Assembly: GCF_019511645.1 (NCBI RefSeq)
Contig: NZ_JAEUAX010000002.1
Span: forward strand, 62,001-126,000
Length of the DNA: 64,000 nucleotides
Reading direction: 5' to 3'
DNA from: Microbacterium ureisolvens
GTDB lineage: Bacteria > Actinomycetota > Actinomycetes > Actinomycetales > Microbacteriaceae
Of this stretch, positions 43,202-52,117 are shown piece by piece. The notes below the pieces were generated by a model. It was not told the origin of the DNA and did not search any database. It saw only the letters and a program-made list of their open reading frames with translations. Made by a program: the position numbers and the translations under genes. Each line of letters starts with the position of its first letter. Position 1 is the stretch's first letter.

Positions 43202-45274
43202 GTGCTGTACGGCGCCGATTACAACCCCGACCAGTGGCCGGAGGAGGTGTGGGATGAGGACGTCCGCCTGATGCAGGAGGCCGGCGTCAACATCGTGAGC
43301 CTGGGCATCTTCGCGTGGTCGAGGATCCAACCTGCCGAGGACGTGTGGGACTTCGCATGGCTCGACACCGTGATCGACAAGCTCCACGCCGGCGGCATCG
43401 CGGTGAACCTGGCGACGGCGACCGCCTCTCCGCCGCCGTGGGTCAGCGCGACCTACCCCGAGACGCTCCCCGCGGACGAGTCGGGCGCGTCGTACTGGCC
43501 GGGCAGCCGTCAGCATTTCGCGCCGTCGTCGCCGACCTACCGGCGGCTGGCGGGCGAGCTGGTGCGCCGGCTCGCCGAGCGGTACGTCCACCACCCCGCC
43601 GTGGTGATGTGGCATGTCGGCAACGAGTTCGGCTGCCACCTCTGGATGGACTTCTCGGATGCTGCGCGCGACGCGTACCGCGGCTGGCTCGCCGCCCGGT
43701 ACGCCACCGTCGAGCGGCTCAACCAGGCGTGGGGCACGAGCTTCTGGTCGCAGCGCTACGGCTCGTTCGACGAGATCTTCCCGCCCCGGCTCGCTCCCTA
43801 CAGCCATAACCCGTCGTCGATGCTCGACTGGCGCCGGTTCACGAGCGACATGCTGCTCGAGTGCTACCTCATGGAGCGCGAGATCCTGCTCGCGGCGGGC
43901 GCCACGCAGCCGATCACGACGAACTTCATGGGCCCGTTCAAGCCGGCCGACTACCGCCGCTGGGCGCCGCACATGGACGTCATCGCCGACGACTGCTACC
44001 CGGATCCCGCGAACCCGAACCGTGTGCGCGACGCCGCATTCCAGCGTGATCTCGTGCGCTCGCTGAAGCCCGGCGCTGCGTGGCTGCTGTGGGAGCAGGC
44101 GACGGATGCCGTCAACTGGCGTCCCGCGAATCCGGGCAAGCGCCCGGGCGCGCTGGTGGCGGAGACCGCGCAGTCGATCGCGCGGGGCGCCGACGGGATC
44201 ATGTTCTTCCAGTGGCGCCAGTCCCGCGCCGGCAGCGAGAAGTTCCACTCGGCGATGCTCCCCCATGCCGGCACCGGGACCCGCACGTGGGACGCGGTGA
44301 CCGAACTGGGCGCGCGCCTCGCCGCGCTGCCCGAACTTCCCGCGCCGGGCCGCGACGCGCAGGTCGCCCTCGTCTTCGACTGGGAGAACTGGTGGGCCGT
44401 CGAGGAGCGCGACCACCCCACCGAGATCGACTACCTCGCGATCGTGCTCGAGTGGTACGGCGCCTTCCACGCACGGAATATCCAGGTCGACATCGTCGGC
44501 CCCGAGGAGGTCGACCACACCTACGCGCTCGTGGTCGCGCCGGCGCTGTATCTGCTGCGTGACGAGGGCGCCTCGGCGCTCGCCCGCTTCGTCGACGACG
44601 GGGGGACGCTCCTCACCGGTCCCTTCACCGACATCGTCGACGCGCACGACCATTTCCGCGACGGCGGATTCCTGACGCAGCTCGGCCCGGTGCTGGGCCT
44701 GCGCTTCGAGGACTTCGGCGCTCTCGCGGGCCCGTCCTCGGGCGGCGCAGGGGTCGGCGGGCTCAGTTCCGACGCCGTCCAGGCAGCGCGCGAGGCCGCA
44801 GGCCGCGGCGCCGTGACGTTCGACCTCGACGGGGCCGCGCGGTCCGGCCGCCTGGTCGCCGAGGCGGTCCACGCGACCGGCGCGACCACGATCGCCGCGT
44901 TCACGTCGGGCCCGCATGCGGGGGCCCCCGCACTCACCCGCCACCGCTTCGGCTCGGGCGAGGCCTGGTACACCGCCACGCAGCCCACCCCCGACGCGCT
45001 CAACGCCGTCGTCGGGGTGGTGGTCGCGGCATCCGGTGTCGGCCCGGTCGTGGCGGATCTGCCCGCCGGTGTCGAGGCGGCGCGCCGGGGGGACCTCGTC
45101 ACCCTCATCAACCACAGCGACCAGCGCGTCGAGATCACGATCGACGGGACGGATGCCGAGACCGGTGTCGCCGTCGAGCGCGTGGTGCTCGACCCCCAGG
45201 GCGTCGCGTTCGTGACCGCACCCGCCCGCGCCGGCACCTTCGCCTCGGCCGCCCGCGCCGCCAGCACCCCCTGA
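43202..45274 (+). CDS. GH42 beta-galactosidase
   Basis: A 690-residue family 42 enzyme paralogous to the one at 24329-26377. It opens with the signature MLYGADYNPDQWPEEVW. Acid/base lies in MWHVGNEFGC (Glu about 142) and the nucleophile in LLWEQATDAVNW (Glu about 298). There is no signal peptide. The GTG start lies ten bases after an AAGGAG site. It sits between the permeases and the second binding protein, so imported galactosides would be cut in the cytoplasm. A TLINHSDQRVEITIDG beta segment marks the C-terminal domain, and the gene is complete. Confidence 0.93.
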   Translation: MLYGADYNPDQWPEEVWDEDVRLMQEAGVNIVSLGIFAWSRIQPAEDVWDFAWLDTVIDKLHAGGIAVNLATATASPPPWVSATYPETLPADESGASYWPGSRQHFAPSSPTYRRLAGELVRRLAERYVHHPAVVMWHVGNEFGCHLWMDFSDAARDAYRGWLAARYATVERLNQAWGTSFWSQRYGSFDEIFPPRLAPYSHNPSSMLDWRRFTSDMLLECYLMEREILLAAGATQPITTNFMGPFKPADYRRWAPHMDVIADDCYPDPANPNRVRDAAFQRDLVRSLKPGAAWLLWEQATDAVNWRPANPGKRPGALVAETAQSIARGADGIMFFQWRQSRAGSEKFHSAMLPHAGTGTRTWDAVTELGARLAALPELPAPGRDAQVALVFDWENWWAVEERDHPTEIDYLAIVLEWYGAFHARNIQVDIVGPEEVDHTYALVVAPALYLLRDEGASALARFVDDGGTLLTGPFTDIVDAHDHFRDGGFLTQLGPVLGLRFEDFGALAGPSSGGAGVGGLSSDAVQAAREAAGRGAVTFDLDGAARSGRLVAEAVHATGATTIAAFTSGPHAGAPALTRHRFGSGEAWYTATQPTPDALNAVVGVVVAASGVGPVVADLPAGVEAARRGDLVTLINHSDQRVEITIDGTDAETGVAVERVVLDPQGVAFVTAPARAGTFASAARAASTP

Positions 45275-45307
45275 CACCCCACCAGAAGAGAAGACTGGAG
45301 CATCCGA

Positions 45308-46591
45308 ATGCCCGCACATCGCACCCTGCTCGCGACCGCCGCCCTGACGGCAGGCGCCGCGCTCGTCCTCTCGGGCTGCTCCGGCGGCGCCCAGGGCGAC
45401 GCCACGGCGTTCGACCCCGACGAGAAGGTCACCCTCGACTTCGCGTTCTGGGGCAACGACGACCGCGCGACCCGCTACAACGAGCTGATCGCGGCGTTCA
45501 ACGAGGAGTACCCGAACATCACGATCAACACGTCGTTCACCGACTTCCCGAGCTTCTGGGAGAAGCGCCAGACGGAGGCGGCCGGCGGGGGCCTGCCCGA
45601 CGTGTTCCAGTTCTCCGACAGCTACCTGCGCCAGTACGCGGAGTCGGGCAACCTGCTGGATCTCGCCGACGTGTCGGACTACATCGACATGACGACGTTC
45701 GAGGAGTCGCTGCTCGGCACGGGCGCTCTGAACGGCGTGCAGTACTCGCTGCCGACGGGTTACAGCCTGTGGGCGAACTTCGTCAATGACGACCTCGTTG
45801 CCGAGGCCCTCGTCGAGGCGCCCGAGGGCGGCACGAGCTTCGCCGACTTCGACGAGTGGATGGCCTCGGTCACCGACGCCACCGGCGGGGCCGTGTACGG
45901 CGGCACCGACTACACGCAGCGGATCCAGGTCTTCGAGCTGCAGCTGCGCGCGAACGGCGACAACCTCTACACCGAGGACGGCGAGCTCGGGTTCACCGAG
46001 GACGATCTGCGCGAGTTCTGGGAGTCCGGCTCCGAGATCCGCGACGGCGTCACCGTGCCGCAGCAGACGCTCGAGGAGCTCTCGCCCAAGTCCGGCTTCG
46101 GCGCCGGCATCACCGCGAGCGAGATGAGCTGGAGCAACTTCCTGGGCGGCTACCTCGCCGACTCCGGCGCCTCGTCGATCTCGCTCATCGCGCCGCCCAC
46201 CGCGAAGGAAGGCTCGAAGGACCTCTACCGCCAGGCGGGCCTCCAGGTCGCGATCGCGGCGAACACCGAGCACCCCGAGGCCGCGGCACTGTTCCTCGAC
46301 TTCGTCGTGAACAGCCCGGAAGCGGGCGAGATCTTCGGCACGACGCTCGGCTTCCCCGCGTCCTCGTCGAAGCTCGAGGGCACGCCCCTCGAGGGTGCCG
46401 ACAAGCAGGTCGCCGATTACATCGAGTCGGCCGCCGACCGCATCGGCGACGCGCCGCCGGTCCCGGTCGTCGGCTACGGCTCGCTCGAGCAGACCTTCTG
46501 GGACCTCGGCAAGTCGATCGGTCTCGGCGCGATCTCGGTGGACGACGCCGTGACGCAGTTCTTCGCCGAGGCGGACGCCATCCTCGGCTGA
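45308..46591 (+). CDS. CUT1 sugar-binding lipoprotein (second of two paralogues)
   Basis: A 427-residue lipoprotein with signal peptide and lipobox LSGC (Cys near residue 23). It resembles the binding protein at 39202 along its full length: VTLDFAFWGNDDRATRYN, PNITINTSF, SFWEKRQTEAAGG, and DAPPVPVVGYGSLEQTF. A GGAG site precedes the ATG. It is the last gene of the operon and is followed by a strong terminator. The middle region (residues about 110-160) differs most from its paralogue, which may give a different ligand range for the same permease pair. Confidence 0.9.
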   Translation: MPAHRTLLATAALTAGAALVLSGCSGGAQGDATAFDPDEKVTLDFAFWGNDDRATRYNELIAAFNEEYPNITINTSFTDFPSFWEKRQTEAAGGGLPDVFQFSDSYLRQYAESGNLLDLADVSDYIDMTTFEESLLGTGALNGVQYSLPTGYSLWANFVNDDLVAEALVEAPEGGTSFADFDEWMASVTDATGGAVYGGTDYTQRIQVFELQLRANGDNLYTEDGELGFTEDDLREFWESGSEIRDGVTVPQQTLEELSPKSGFGAGITASEMSWSNFLGGYLADSGASSISLIAPPTAKEGSKDLYRQAGLQVAIAANTEHPEAAALFLDFVVNSPEAGEIFGTTLGFPASSSKLEGTPLEGADKQVADYIESAADRIGDAPPVPVVGYGSLEQTFWDLGKSIGLGAISVDDAVTQFFAEADAILG

Positions 46592-46611
46592 TCCGCGTCC
46601 GAATCGCGCAT

Positions 46612-46644
46612 ACGGATGCCGCGGCACGAGGCCGCGGCATCCGT
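46612..46644. terminator. Bidirectional-type terminator hairpin
   Basis: A perfect 14-base stem ACGGATGCCGCGGC with a five-base loop. It lies between the convergent ends of the importer operon and the IolG-like operon and could serve both. Confidence 0.8.
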
Positions 46645-46665
46645 GTGTCCGCCGGGTATCGCGGG

Positions 46666-47676
46666 TCAGTGAAGTCCGACGGCGACCGCGACCCGCTCGG
46701 TCGCGGAGCGCTGGGCGGCGTCGGCGAGGAGCAGGGCCGCGCGGCCGTCGTCGAACGTGGGGCTCTCCGACGCGCCGTCCCGCACGAGCGCGACGAATGC
46801 GCGCAGCTCGGCCGCGTAGGCCTCGGCGTAGCGTTGCAGGAAGAAGTCCTCGTAGGGGGCGGTGGCCTCGACCCGCTCGGCGGTGGAGAGGCTCACGAGG
46901 CTCGTCGAGCGGTTCGCGACCTGGAGCGTGCCCAGGGGGCCGAACGCCTCCAGGCGCTGGTCGTAGCCGACGGCACTGTGGCGCGAGTTGATGATCGTGA
47001 CTATCGCGCCCGATGCGGCGCGGAGCGTCACGACCGCCGTGTCGTAGTCGCCGTGCCGGCGGGCGCCCTCGTCGAAGGTGGTCGATCCCATGGCACTGAC
47101 CTCGACGATGTCGGGGAGGAAGAAGCGCGCCATGTCGAAGTCGTGGATCGTCATGTCGCGGAAGATCCCGCCCGAGACCGCGACGTAGTCGGCGGGCGGG
47201 GCGGCGGGGTCACGGCTGATGATGGTCAGCTGCTCGAGGGCTCCGATCTCGCCTGCCGCGACACGGGCGCGCACCTCCGCGAAGGCGGGGTCGAAGCGGC
47301 GGTTGAAGCCCAGCGCCACGGGAACGCCTGCGGCGGCGACCTTCGGGCGCAGAGCCTCCACGCGCGCGATGTCGAGGTCGATCGGCTTCTCGCAGAGCAC
47401 CGGGATGCCACGGTCCACCGCGCGCTCGATGAGGTCGACGTGCGTCGGGGTCGGCGAGGCGATGAGCACGGCGTCCACGTCGTCGGCGGCGAACAGCTCG
47501 CCGGCGTCCGCCGTCACCCGCCCGCCGAAGCTGTCGGCCACGGCGGTGGCGCCGTCGACGAACGGATCCGCGACCCACGACAGTGTCGTGTCGGAGTTCG
47601 CGGCGATGTTGGCGGCGTGCACCTGGCCGATGCGGCCGGTGCCGATGAGGCCGAAGCGGAGGGGGGCGTGGGTCAC
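46666..47676 (-). CDS. iolG: Inositol 2-dehydrogenase-like Gfo/Idh/MocA oxidoreductase
   Basis: A 336-residue NAD-dependent dehydrogenase. The Rossmann motif is FGLIGTGRIGQVHAANIA; the EKP motif is CEKPIDLDIARVEAL; catalytic segments include GGIFRDMTIHDFDMARFF. The last matches actinobacterial IolG proteins, which oxidise myo-inositol to scyllo-inosose. The GTG start has a GAAGGA site. It is the last gene of the leftward operon with IolE-like and Cgl0159-like genes, supporting an inositol- or inosose-like substrate. Related sugars, such as glucose-type aldoses, are possible because family members are promiscuous. Confidence 0.8.
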   Translation of the reverse strand: MTHAPLRFGLIGTGRIGQVHAANIAANSDTTLSWVADPFVDGATAVADSFGGRVTADAGELFAADDVDAVLIASPTPTHVDLIERAVDRGIPVLCEKPIDLDIARVEALRPKVAAAGVPVALGFNRRFDPAFAEVRARVAAGEIGALEQLTIISRDPAAPPADYVAVSGGIFRDMTIHDFDMARFFLPDIVEVSAMGSTTFDEGARRHGDYDTAVVTLRAASGAIVTIINSRHSAVGYDQRLEAFGPLGTLQVANRSTSLVSLSTAERVEATAPYEDFFLQRYAEAYAAELRAFVALVRDGASESPTFDDGRAALLLADAAQRSATERVAVAVGLH

Positions 47677-47714
47677 GGCGTGTCCTTCTCGTGGGGTGGG
47701 GATGGATGTCGCGC

Positions 47715-48632
47715 TCAAACCCAGGGGCGGAGTGCTGCGCGGTTGACGCGCTGGTCGTCGCCACGCGCCGTGCGGAAGGCGTCGATCGCGACGTCGGGCG
47801 CGTTCAGGACGTCCTGCTCGACGACCACCCACCCGTCGAAGCCGCGCGCCTCGATGGCGTCCATGACGCCGGCCAGGTCGAGGTCGCCCTGGCCGAATGC
47901 CACGAACGAGCCCGACGACCACACCTCGGTCATCCCGCCGCCGGACGAGAGCACACGCCCGAGCTCCGCCAGGTCGACGTCCTTCAGGTGCAGGTGGTTG
48001 ATGCGGTCGCCCCACCGGGCTACCGCGTCGAGCGGGTCGCCGTCGGCGATGAGCAGGTGCCCGGTGTCGAGCGTGAGGTCGACGTCGACGTGAGCGAGGA
48101 AGCGGTCGATCTCTTCGGGCGACTCCACGAAGGTGCCGGCGTGGTGGTGGAAGGTCGGCTCGAAGCCGGCGGCGCGCACGATGCCGGCCGCGCGCTCGGT
48201 GTTCGCGAACAGCCGCTCCCAGGCGGGGTCGGGGAGCGGGTCGACGTCGTCGCCGCGGCCAGGGCGCGCGCGGCGCGCGACGGATCCGTCGTCGGCGAGC
48301 GTCGGCAGCGGCAGGCGGCCGGGTCCTGCCTCCGCGGCGTCGGAGAAGACGCGCAGCGCATCGTGCAGCGACGGCAGGGAGGCCTCGAACGCCTCGTCGT
48401 CCGAGAAGGGCAGCTGCACCCACCCGCCGGCGAGCTCGAGTCCGAAGCGCGACAGCCGCGCCCGCAGATCGGCGTCACGACCGAGGAAGCCGACGGGGCC
48501 GAGGTCGACCCCGCCGTACCCGGCGTCGGCCAGCACCTCGAGAAGCTGGTCGGCCGAAACAGTCGCCGCTCCCTCGGGGGTCATCTCGAACACGCCGAAG
48601 CTCACCGGCGCCCCTGCGACGGTGGCCTTCAT
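47715..48632 (-). CDS. Sugar isomerase/inosose dehydratase-like TIM-barrel protein (IolE/Hyi family)
   Basis: A 305-residue AP-endonuclease-fold TIM barrel. It opens VAGAPVSFGVFEMTPEG and contains PTFHHHAGTFVESPEEI, LTLDTGHLLIADGDP, and INHLHLKDVD, which carry the usual metal ligands His, Asp, His and Glu. The HHHAGTFVE segment and the neighbouring genes fit IolE (2-keto-myo-inositol dehydratase). Other xylose isomerase-like epimerases share the fold, so the reaction is not certain. A GAGGCG site precedes the ATG. It lies 38 bases from iolG on the same transcript. Confidence 0.75.
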   Translation of the reverse strand: MKATVAGAPVSFGVFEMTPEGAATVSADQLLEVLADAGYGGVDLGPVGFLGRDADLRARLSRFGLELAGGWVQLPFSDDEAFEASLPSLHDALRVFSDAAEAGPGRLPLPTLADDGSVARRARPGRGDDVDPLPDPAWERLFANTERAAGIVRAAGFEPTFHHHAGTFVESPEEIDRFLAHVDVDLTLDTGHLLIADGDPLDAVARWGDRINHLHLKDVDLAELGRVLSSGGGMTEVWSSGSFVAFGQGDLDLAGVMDAIEARGFDGWVVVEQDVLNAPDVAIDAFRTARGDDQRVNRAALRPWV

Positions 48633-48671
48633 CGGTTCGCCTCGGCACTGCTCATGCGGTCCCCCATCGGG

Positions 48672-49568
48672 TCAGAGATCGGTGTGGACGAGACGCGCGG
48701 CCGCGTCGACGGCGCCGGCGACGTCGCCGTCCGGCGGGTACAGCAGCGCGCGTCCGGCGGTCAGGCCGCGAACGCCCGGGAGCGCGAGAGCATCCTCCCA
48801 CGAGGAGAAGGTCTCGTCGGGGTCGGTGCCCGAGTCGCCGCCGAGCAGGAGCGTGGGGAGGGTCGTCGCCTCCATGACGCGAGCCATGTCGGGCACGACG
48901 GGCAGCTTCATCCAGGTGTAGGCGCTGCTGGCACCGAGTCCTGCGGCGATCGCGATCGAGAGCACCACGGCGTCCGGGGTCAGGTCGTTGACGATGCGGC
49001 CATCGACCCACCGGCTCAGGAACGGCTCGACCATGATCGGAATCCGCGCCTCGGCCGCGGCGGTCACCGCGTGTGCGGTCGCCTCGAGGGTCGACGCCGT
49101 GCCGGTGTCGGCGAGGTTCACCCGCAGCAGCACCTTGGCGAAGTCGATCCCCGAGCGCACCATCGACGGCATGTCGTACCCGGTGAAGCGGTCGTCCATC
49201 TCGAACGCCGAGCCGCGCAGGCCGCCGCGGTTCATCGAGCCCACCACGACCTTGTCGTCGAGGAGGCCGAGCACCGCGAGATCGTCGATGATGTCGGGCG
49301 TGGAGAGGACGCCGTCGACGCCGGGGTGACCGAGCGCGACGGCGAGACGCTCCAGCAGCAGATAGCGGCTTGCCATCGCGTCGTCGCGGTCGCCCACCGC
49401 CAGCGCACCCCGCGCGGGGTGGTCGGCCGCGACGATGAACAGCCGGCCGTCACCGCGGACCACATCGCGCCGCACACGGCGCGACAGCGCCTCCTGCACG
49501 GCGTCCGGGCGCTCGGCGCGCAGCGCCCGCAGCGTGTCGAAGCCGATGGCGTCGATGACGGCGCTCAT
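48672..49568 (-). CDS. Cgl0159-family (beta/alpha)8 protein, putative aldolase
   Basis: A 298-residue TIM-barrel protein. Conserved-looking segments are RLFIVAADHPARGALAVG, DGVLSTPDIIDDLAVLG, VVGSMNRGGLRGSAFEMDD, and PTLLLGGDSGTDPDETF. The family is named from a Corynebacterium glutamicum gene in the inositol cluster and is related to class I aldolases; Lys residues in FAKVLLRVN and WMKLP are candidates for the Schiff base. In inositol loci it probably replaces or assists IolJ. ATG 49568 overlaps the upstream gene's TGA by four bases. Confidence 0.75.
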   Translation of the reverse strand: MSAVIDAIGFDTLRALRAERPDAVQEALSRRVRRDVVRGDGRLFIVAADHPARGALAVGDRDDAMASRYLLLERLAVALGHPGVDGVLSTPDIIDDLAVLGLLDDKVVVGSMNRGGLRGSAFEMDDRFTGYDMPSMVRSGIDFAKVLLRVNLADTGTASTLEATAHAVTAAAEARIPIMVEPFLSRWVDGRIVNDLTPDAVVLSIAIAAGLGASSAYTWMKLPVVPDMARVMEATTLPTLLLGGDSGTDPDETFSSWEDALALPGVRGLTAGRALLYPPDGDVAGAVDAAARLVHTDL

Positions 49569-51253
49569 TCGGCGACCCCTTCTGCGCGGAGCCTGAGGAC
49601 GAGCCGGCCCGGGGCGCGCGCGGTCAGGTACACGCGACAGCCGGCGGCGGCATCGCTCGCGCCGAGGAACGCGTAGTCCTCGCCCGGCTCGTAGCGACCG
49701 GCGCCGCAAGCGCGATAGCCGTCGCCGGCGTCGAAGGCGATGGCGGTGTCGCCGACGCGGTAGCGCCCGGCGCCGGACTCGAGCAGCCGGGTGCCGGCCC
49801 CGTTCTCGGCGACCCCTTCGAACACGCCCCCGTCGCCGAACGCGAGCTCGAGGGCCCAGGCACTGTCGGGGCCGTCCACCGCGATCGACACGACGGCGCC
49901 GTCGGCCGTGGGCTCGACATCGATGACCGTCTGCAGGCTCACGTCGTCGGTGGTGCGGTCGCCGAACGACATCGAGCCGTAGAAGCGTCCGTCGTCGGTC
50001 AGCGCGTACTGGCCCGAGGGCGAGCGGCGATCGGCATCGAGCGGCTGGTAGTAGTGAGCGCAGACCGTCTCGGCGAGCTCGTAGCCCAGCGCGTCGGGTC
50101 GTGTCGTGAAGCGGTCCGCGCGGAACGGCCCGAGACCGAAGAAGTCGCGCGACAGCCGCACCGAGTCGAGCACCACGTCGCCCGCGAACATGCGCAGGAA
50201 CGTGGGGTTCGCCGACAGGCCCGACCGCACGCGGCGGAACCGCGGGTAGTCGCTGCCGCCGAACACCACGAGGCGCCGGCGCGCCGTGTCGTCGACCACG
50301 AGCCCGGACTGCTCCCACGCGCGCTGCGGCGCCGGGGGCGCAGCATCCGGAAGCTCCTGCCCGATCCGGGGCGCGACCAGAAGCTCGGTCAGCACCGCCG
50401 AGGCGTGAGGGATGCCGCCGCCCAGCGCGCGACGCGCGGCCCAGGCGAAGTCGCCCCGGCCGAGGTCGATGGCGTAGCGCCGGTACGCCGCCAGATACGG
50501 CGCGAGCGGGAATCGCGTGAGCTGGTCCTGGCGTCGCGAGTGCACCGTCTCGACGGAGTCGTCGGGGTGGATCAGCCCGAGCGTGCTCTCGAGATTGCGG
50601 ATGACGGCCTGCCGTGCGTCCGTGCGGTCGAACACGTCGGCGATCACGGTGAGCGACGGGTTCGAGACGTAGGCCGCGTAGTTGGCGCTGCGCTCGGAGT
50701 AGACGCCGTCGGGCGTGATGTCGACGCCCTCGGCGAGCCACTGCTCGGCGCGGTCGCGCAGCGCCCGCGACGGGCGCCGGCGGTGAAGCCGCGCGAGCGC
50801 GGCCGAGATCTCCCAGCGGTGGTTGGGCGTGTGCACGCCGCCCACGAGGAGCGCAGGCTCGGCCGCATCCGCGATGGCCGTGAGCTCGGCCTCGAGGGCG
50901 GCCAGCGCCACCCGCTCGTCGGCCGGCGCCTGCGCGATGAGATGGAGCGCGTCACACAGGTCGTTGACCGTGAAGGCGGAGTCCGGTGGGGAGTCGACGT
51001 TGTCGCCGCCGACGAACAGCCCGCTCGGGCCCTGCAGCGCATGCACCGCGCCGACGCTCTCCGCGGCGGCGTCGATCAGCGCGCCCTCGCCAGCGTGAGC
51101 CGACCGCGGCCACAGGTACGCCGCGACGAAGAGCCGGGCGCGCTCCATCAGGTGGCGGTGCCGCTCGTGAGGCCCGATGCCCGATGCCAGCTCGCGGCGG
51201 ACCTCGTCGGCGACCGCCGCCTGGAGCGCCGCCTCGAATTCCGAGTCCGTCAC
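49565..51253 (-). CDS. Putative (alpha/alpha)6-toroid polysaccharide lyase-like protein
   Basis: A 562-residue protein without signal peptide or membrane segment. The N-terminal 330 residues are helical and contain FTVNDLCDALHLIAQ, TPNHRWEISAALARL and DGVYSERSANYAAYVSNPSL. Conserved Asn, His, Tyr and Glu in such places recall the catalytic grooves of heparinase II/III-like and related lyases. The last 200 residues look like a beta-sandwich domain, as in those enzymes. I do not recognise an exact family, so lyase, hydrolase or another role remains open. A GTG start. It is fourth from the promoter in an operon with an importer and inositol-type enzymes. Confidence 0.55.
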   Translation of the reverse strand: MTDSEFEAALQAAVADEVRRELASGIGPHERHRHLMERARLFVAAYLWPRSAHAGEGALIDAAAESVGAVHALQGPSGLFVGGDNVDSPPDSAFTVNDLCDALHLIAQAPADERVALAALEAELTAIADAAEPALLVGGVHTPNHRWEISAALARLHRRRPSRALRDRAEQWLAEGVDITPDGVYSERSANYAAYVSNPSLTVIADVFDRTDARQAVIRNLESTLGLIHPDDSVETVHSRRQDQLTRFPLAPYLAAYRRYAIDLGRGDFAWAARRALGGGIPHASAVLTELLVAPRIGQELPDAAPPAPQRAWEQSGLVVDDTARRRLVVFGGSDYPRFRRVRSGLSANPTFLRMFAGDVVLDSVRLSRDFFGLGPFRADRFTTRPDALGYELAETVCAHYYQPLDADRRSPSGQYALTDDGRFYGSMSFGDRTTDDVSLQTVIDVEPTADGAVVSIAVDGPDSAWALELAFGDGGVFEGVAENGAGTRLLESGAGRYRVGDTAIAFDAGDGYRACGAGRYEPGEDYAFLGASDAAAGCRVYLTARAPGRLVLRLRAEGVAE

Positions 51254-51256
51254 GGA

Positions 51257-52117
51257 TCAGTCCTTCAGCCCCGAGTTGATGTCGGCGTTCATGATCTGCC
51301 GCTGGAAGACCGCGAACAGGATCACCATCGGGACCAGCGAGATCACCGAGGCCGACAGCAGCACCGACCAGTCGACGTTGTCGGCGCCGACGATCGAGCG
51401 CAGCGCCACCTGGAGCGTGTACCGGTCGGGGTCGCGCAGCACGATGAGCGGCCAGATGTAGTCGTTCCAGCGCCACTGGAACGAGAAGATCGCCAGGACG
51501 ACCGCGATCGGCTTCGCAAGGGGCAGCATGATGCGCCAGAACGCGCCGAACTCCGAGACACCGTCGATGCGCGCCGCCTCGAGCAGCTCGTCCGGGACCG
51601 TCCTGAAGTACTGACGGAACATGAAGATGCCGGTCGCCGTGATGATCGACGGCACGATGATGCCCGCCAGGCTGTTGTACAGACCGAGGTCGCGGACCAC
51701 CGCGAACGAACTCGGCATGATGACCTCCGTCGGCAGCATCGTCGTCGCGAGCATGCAGATGAAGAAGACCTTCAGCCACCACGCCTTGTACTTCGCGAAC
51801 GCGTAACCCGTCATCGCGCTGACCAGCACCGTCAGCACGGTGGTCACGATCGCGACGATCGACGTGTTGAGGAAGTACTGCGCGAAGTTGAAGCGGTTCC
51901 ACGCGGTGGAGTAGCCGCTGATCGTCCAGTCCTTCGGGAAGAGCGTCAAAGGAAGACTGAACAGCTCCGAGCCGGGCTTGAAGGAGCTGAGGATGAACCA
52001 CGCGACCGGGATGAAGAATCCCAGGGCGAGGACCCAGAGCAGAAGGGTGCTGGGAAGCGAGCGCAGCGGTCCGGCGGCACGAGGACGCGAGCGCTTCGCG
52101 GATCGAAGGTTTGTCAT
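51257..52117 (-). CDS. Carbohydrate ABC transporter permease, MalG type
   Basis: A 286-residue membrane permease. The first helix (LPSTLLLWVLALGFFIPVAW) follows a basic N terminus, and the EAA loop reads LEAARIDGVSEFGAFW. The C terminus (QRQIMNADINSGLKD) is the standard type. ATG 52117 overlaps the partner permease stop by four bases; the downstream lyase-like gene starts after a three-base gap. The tight packing shows one transcript. The imported sugar is unknown. Confidence 0.92.
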   Translation of the reverse strand: MTNLRSAKRSRPRAAGPLRSLPSTLLLWVLALGFFIPVAWFILSSFKPGSELFSLPLTLFPKDWTISGYSTAWNRFNFAQYFLNTSIVAIVTTVLTVLVSAMTGYAFAKYKAWWLKVFFICMLATTMLPTEVIMPSSFAVVRDLGLYNSLAGIIVPSIITATGIFMFRQYFRTVPDELLEAARIDGVSEFGAFWRIMLPLAKPIAVVLAIFSFQWRWNDYIWPLIVLRDPDRYTLQVALRSIVGADNVDWSVLLSASVISLVPMVILFAVFQRQIMNADINSGLKD

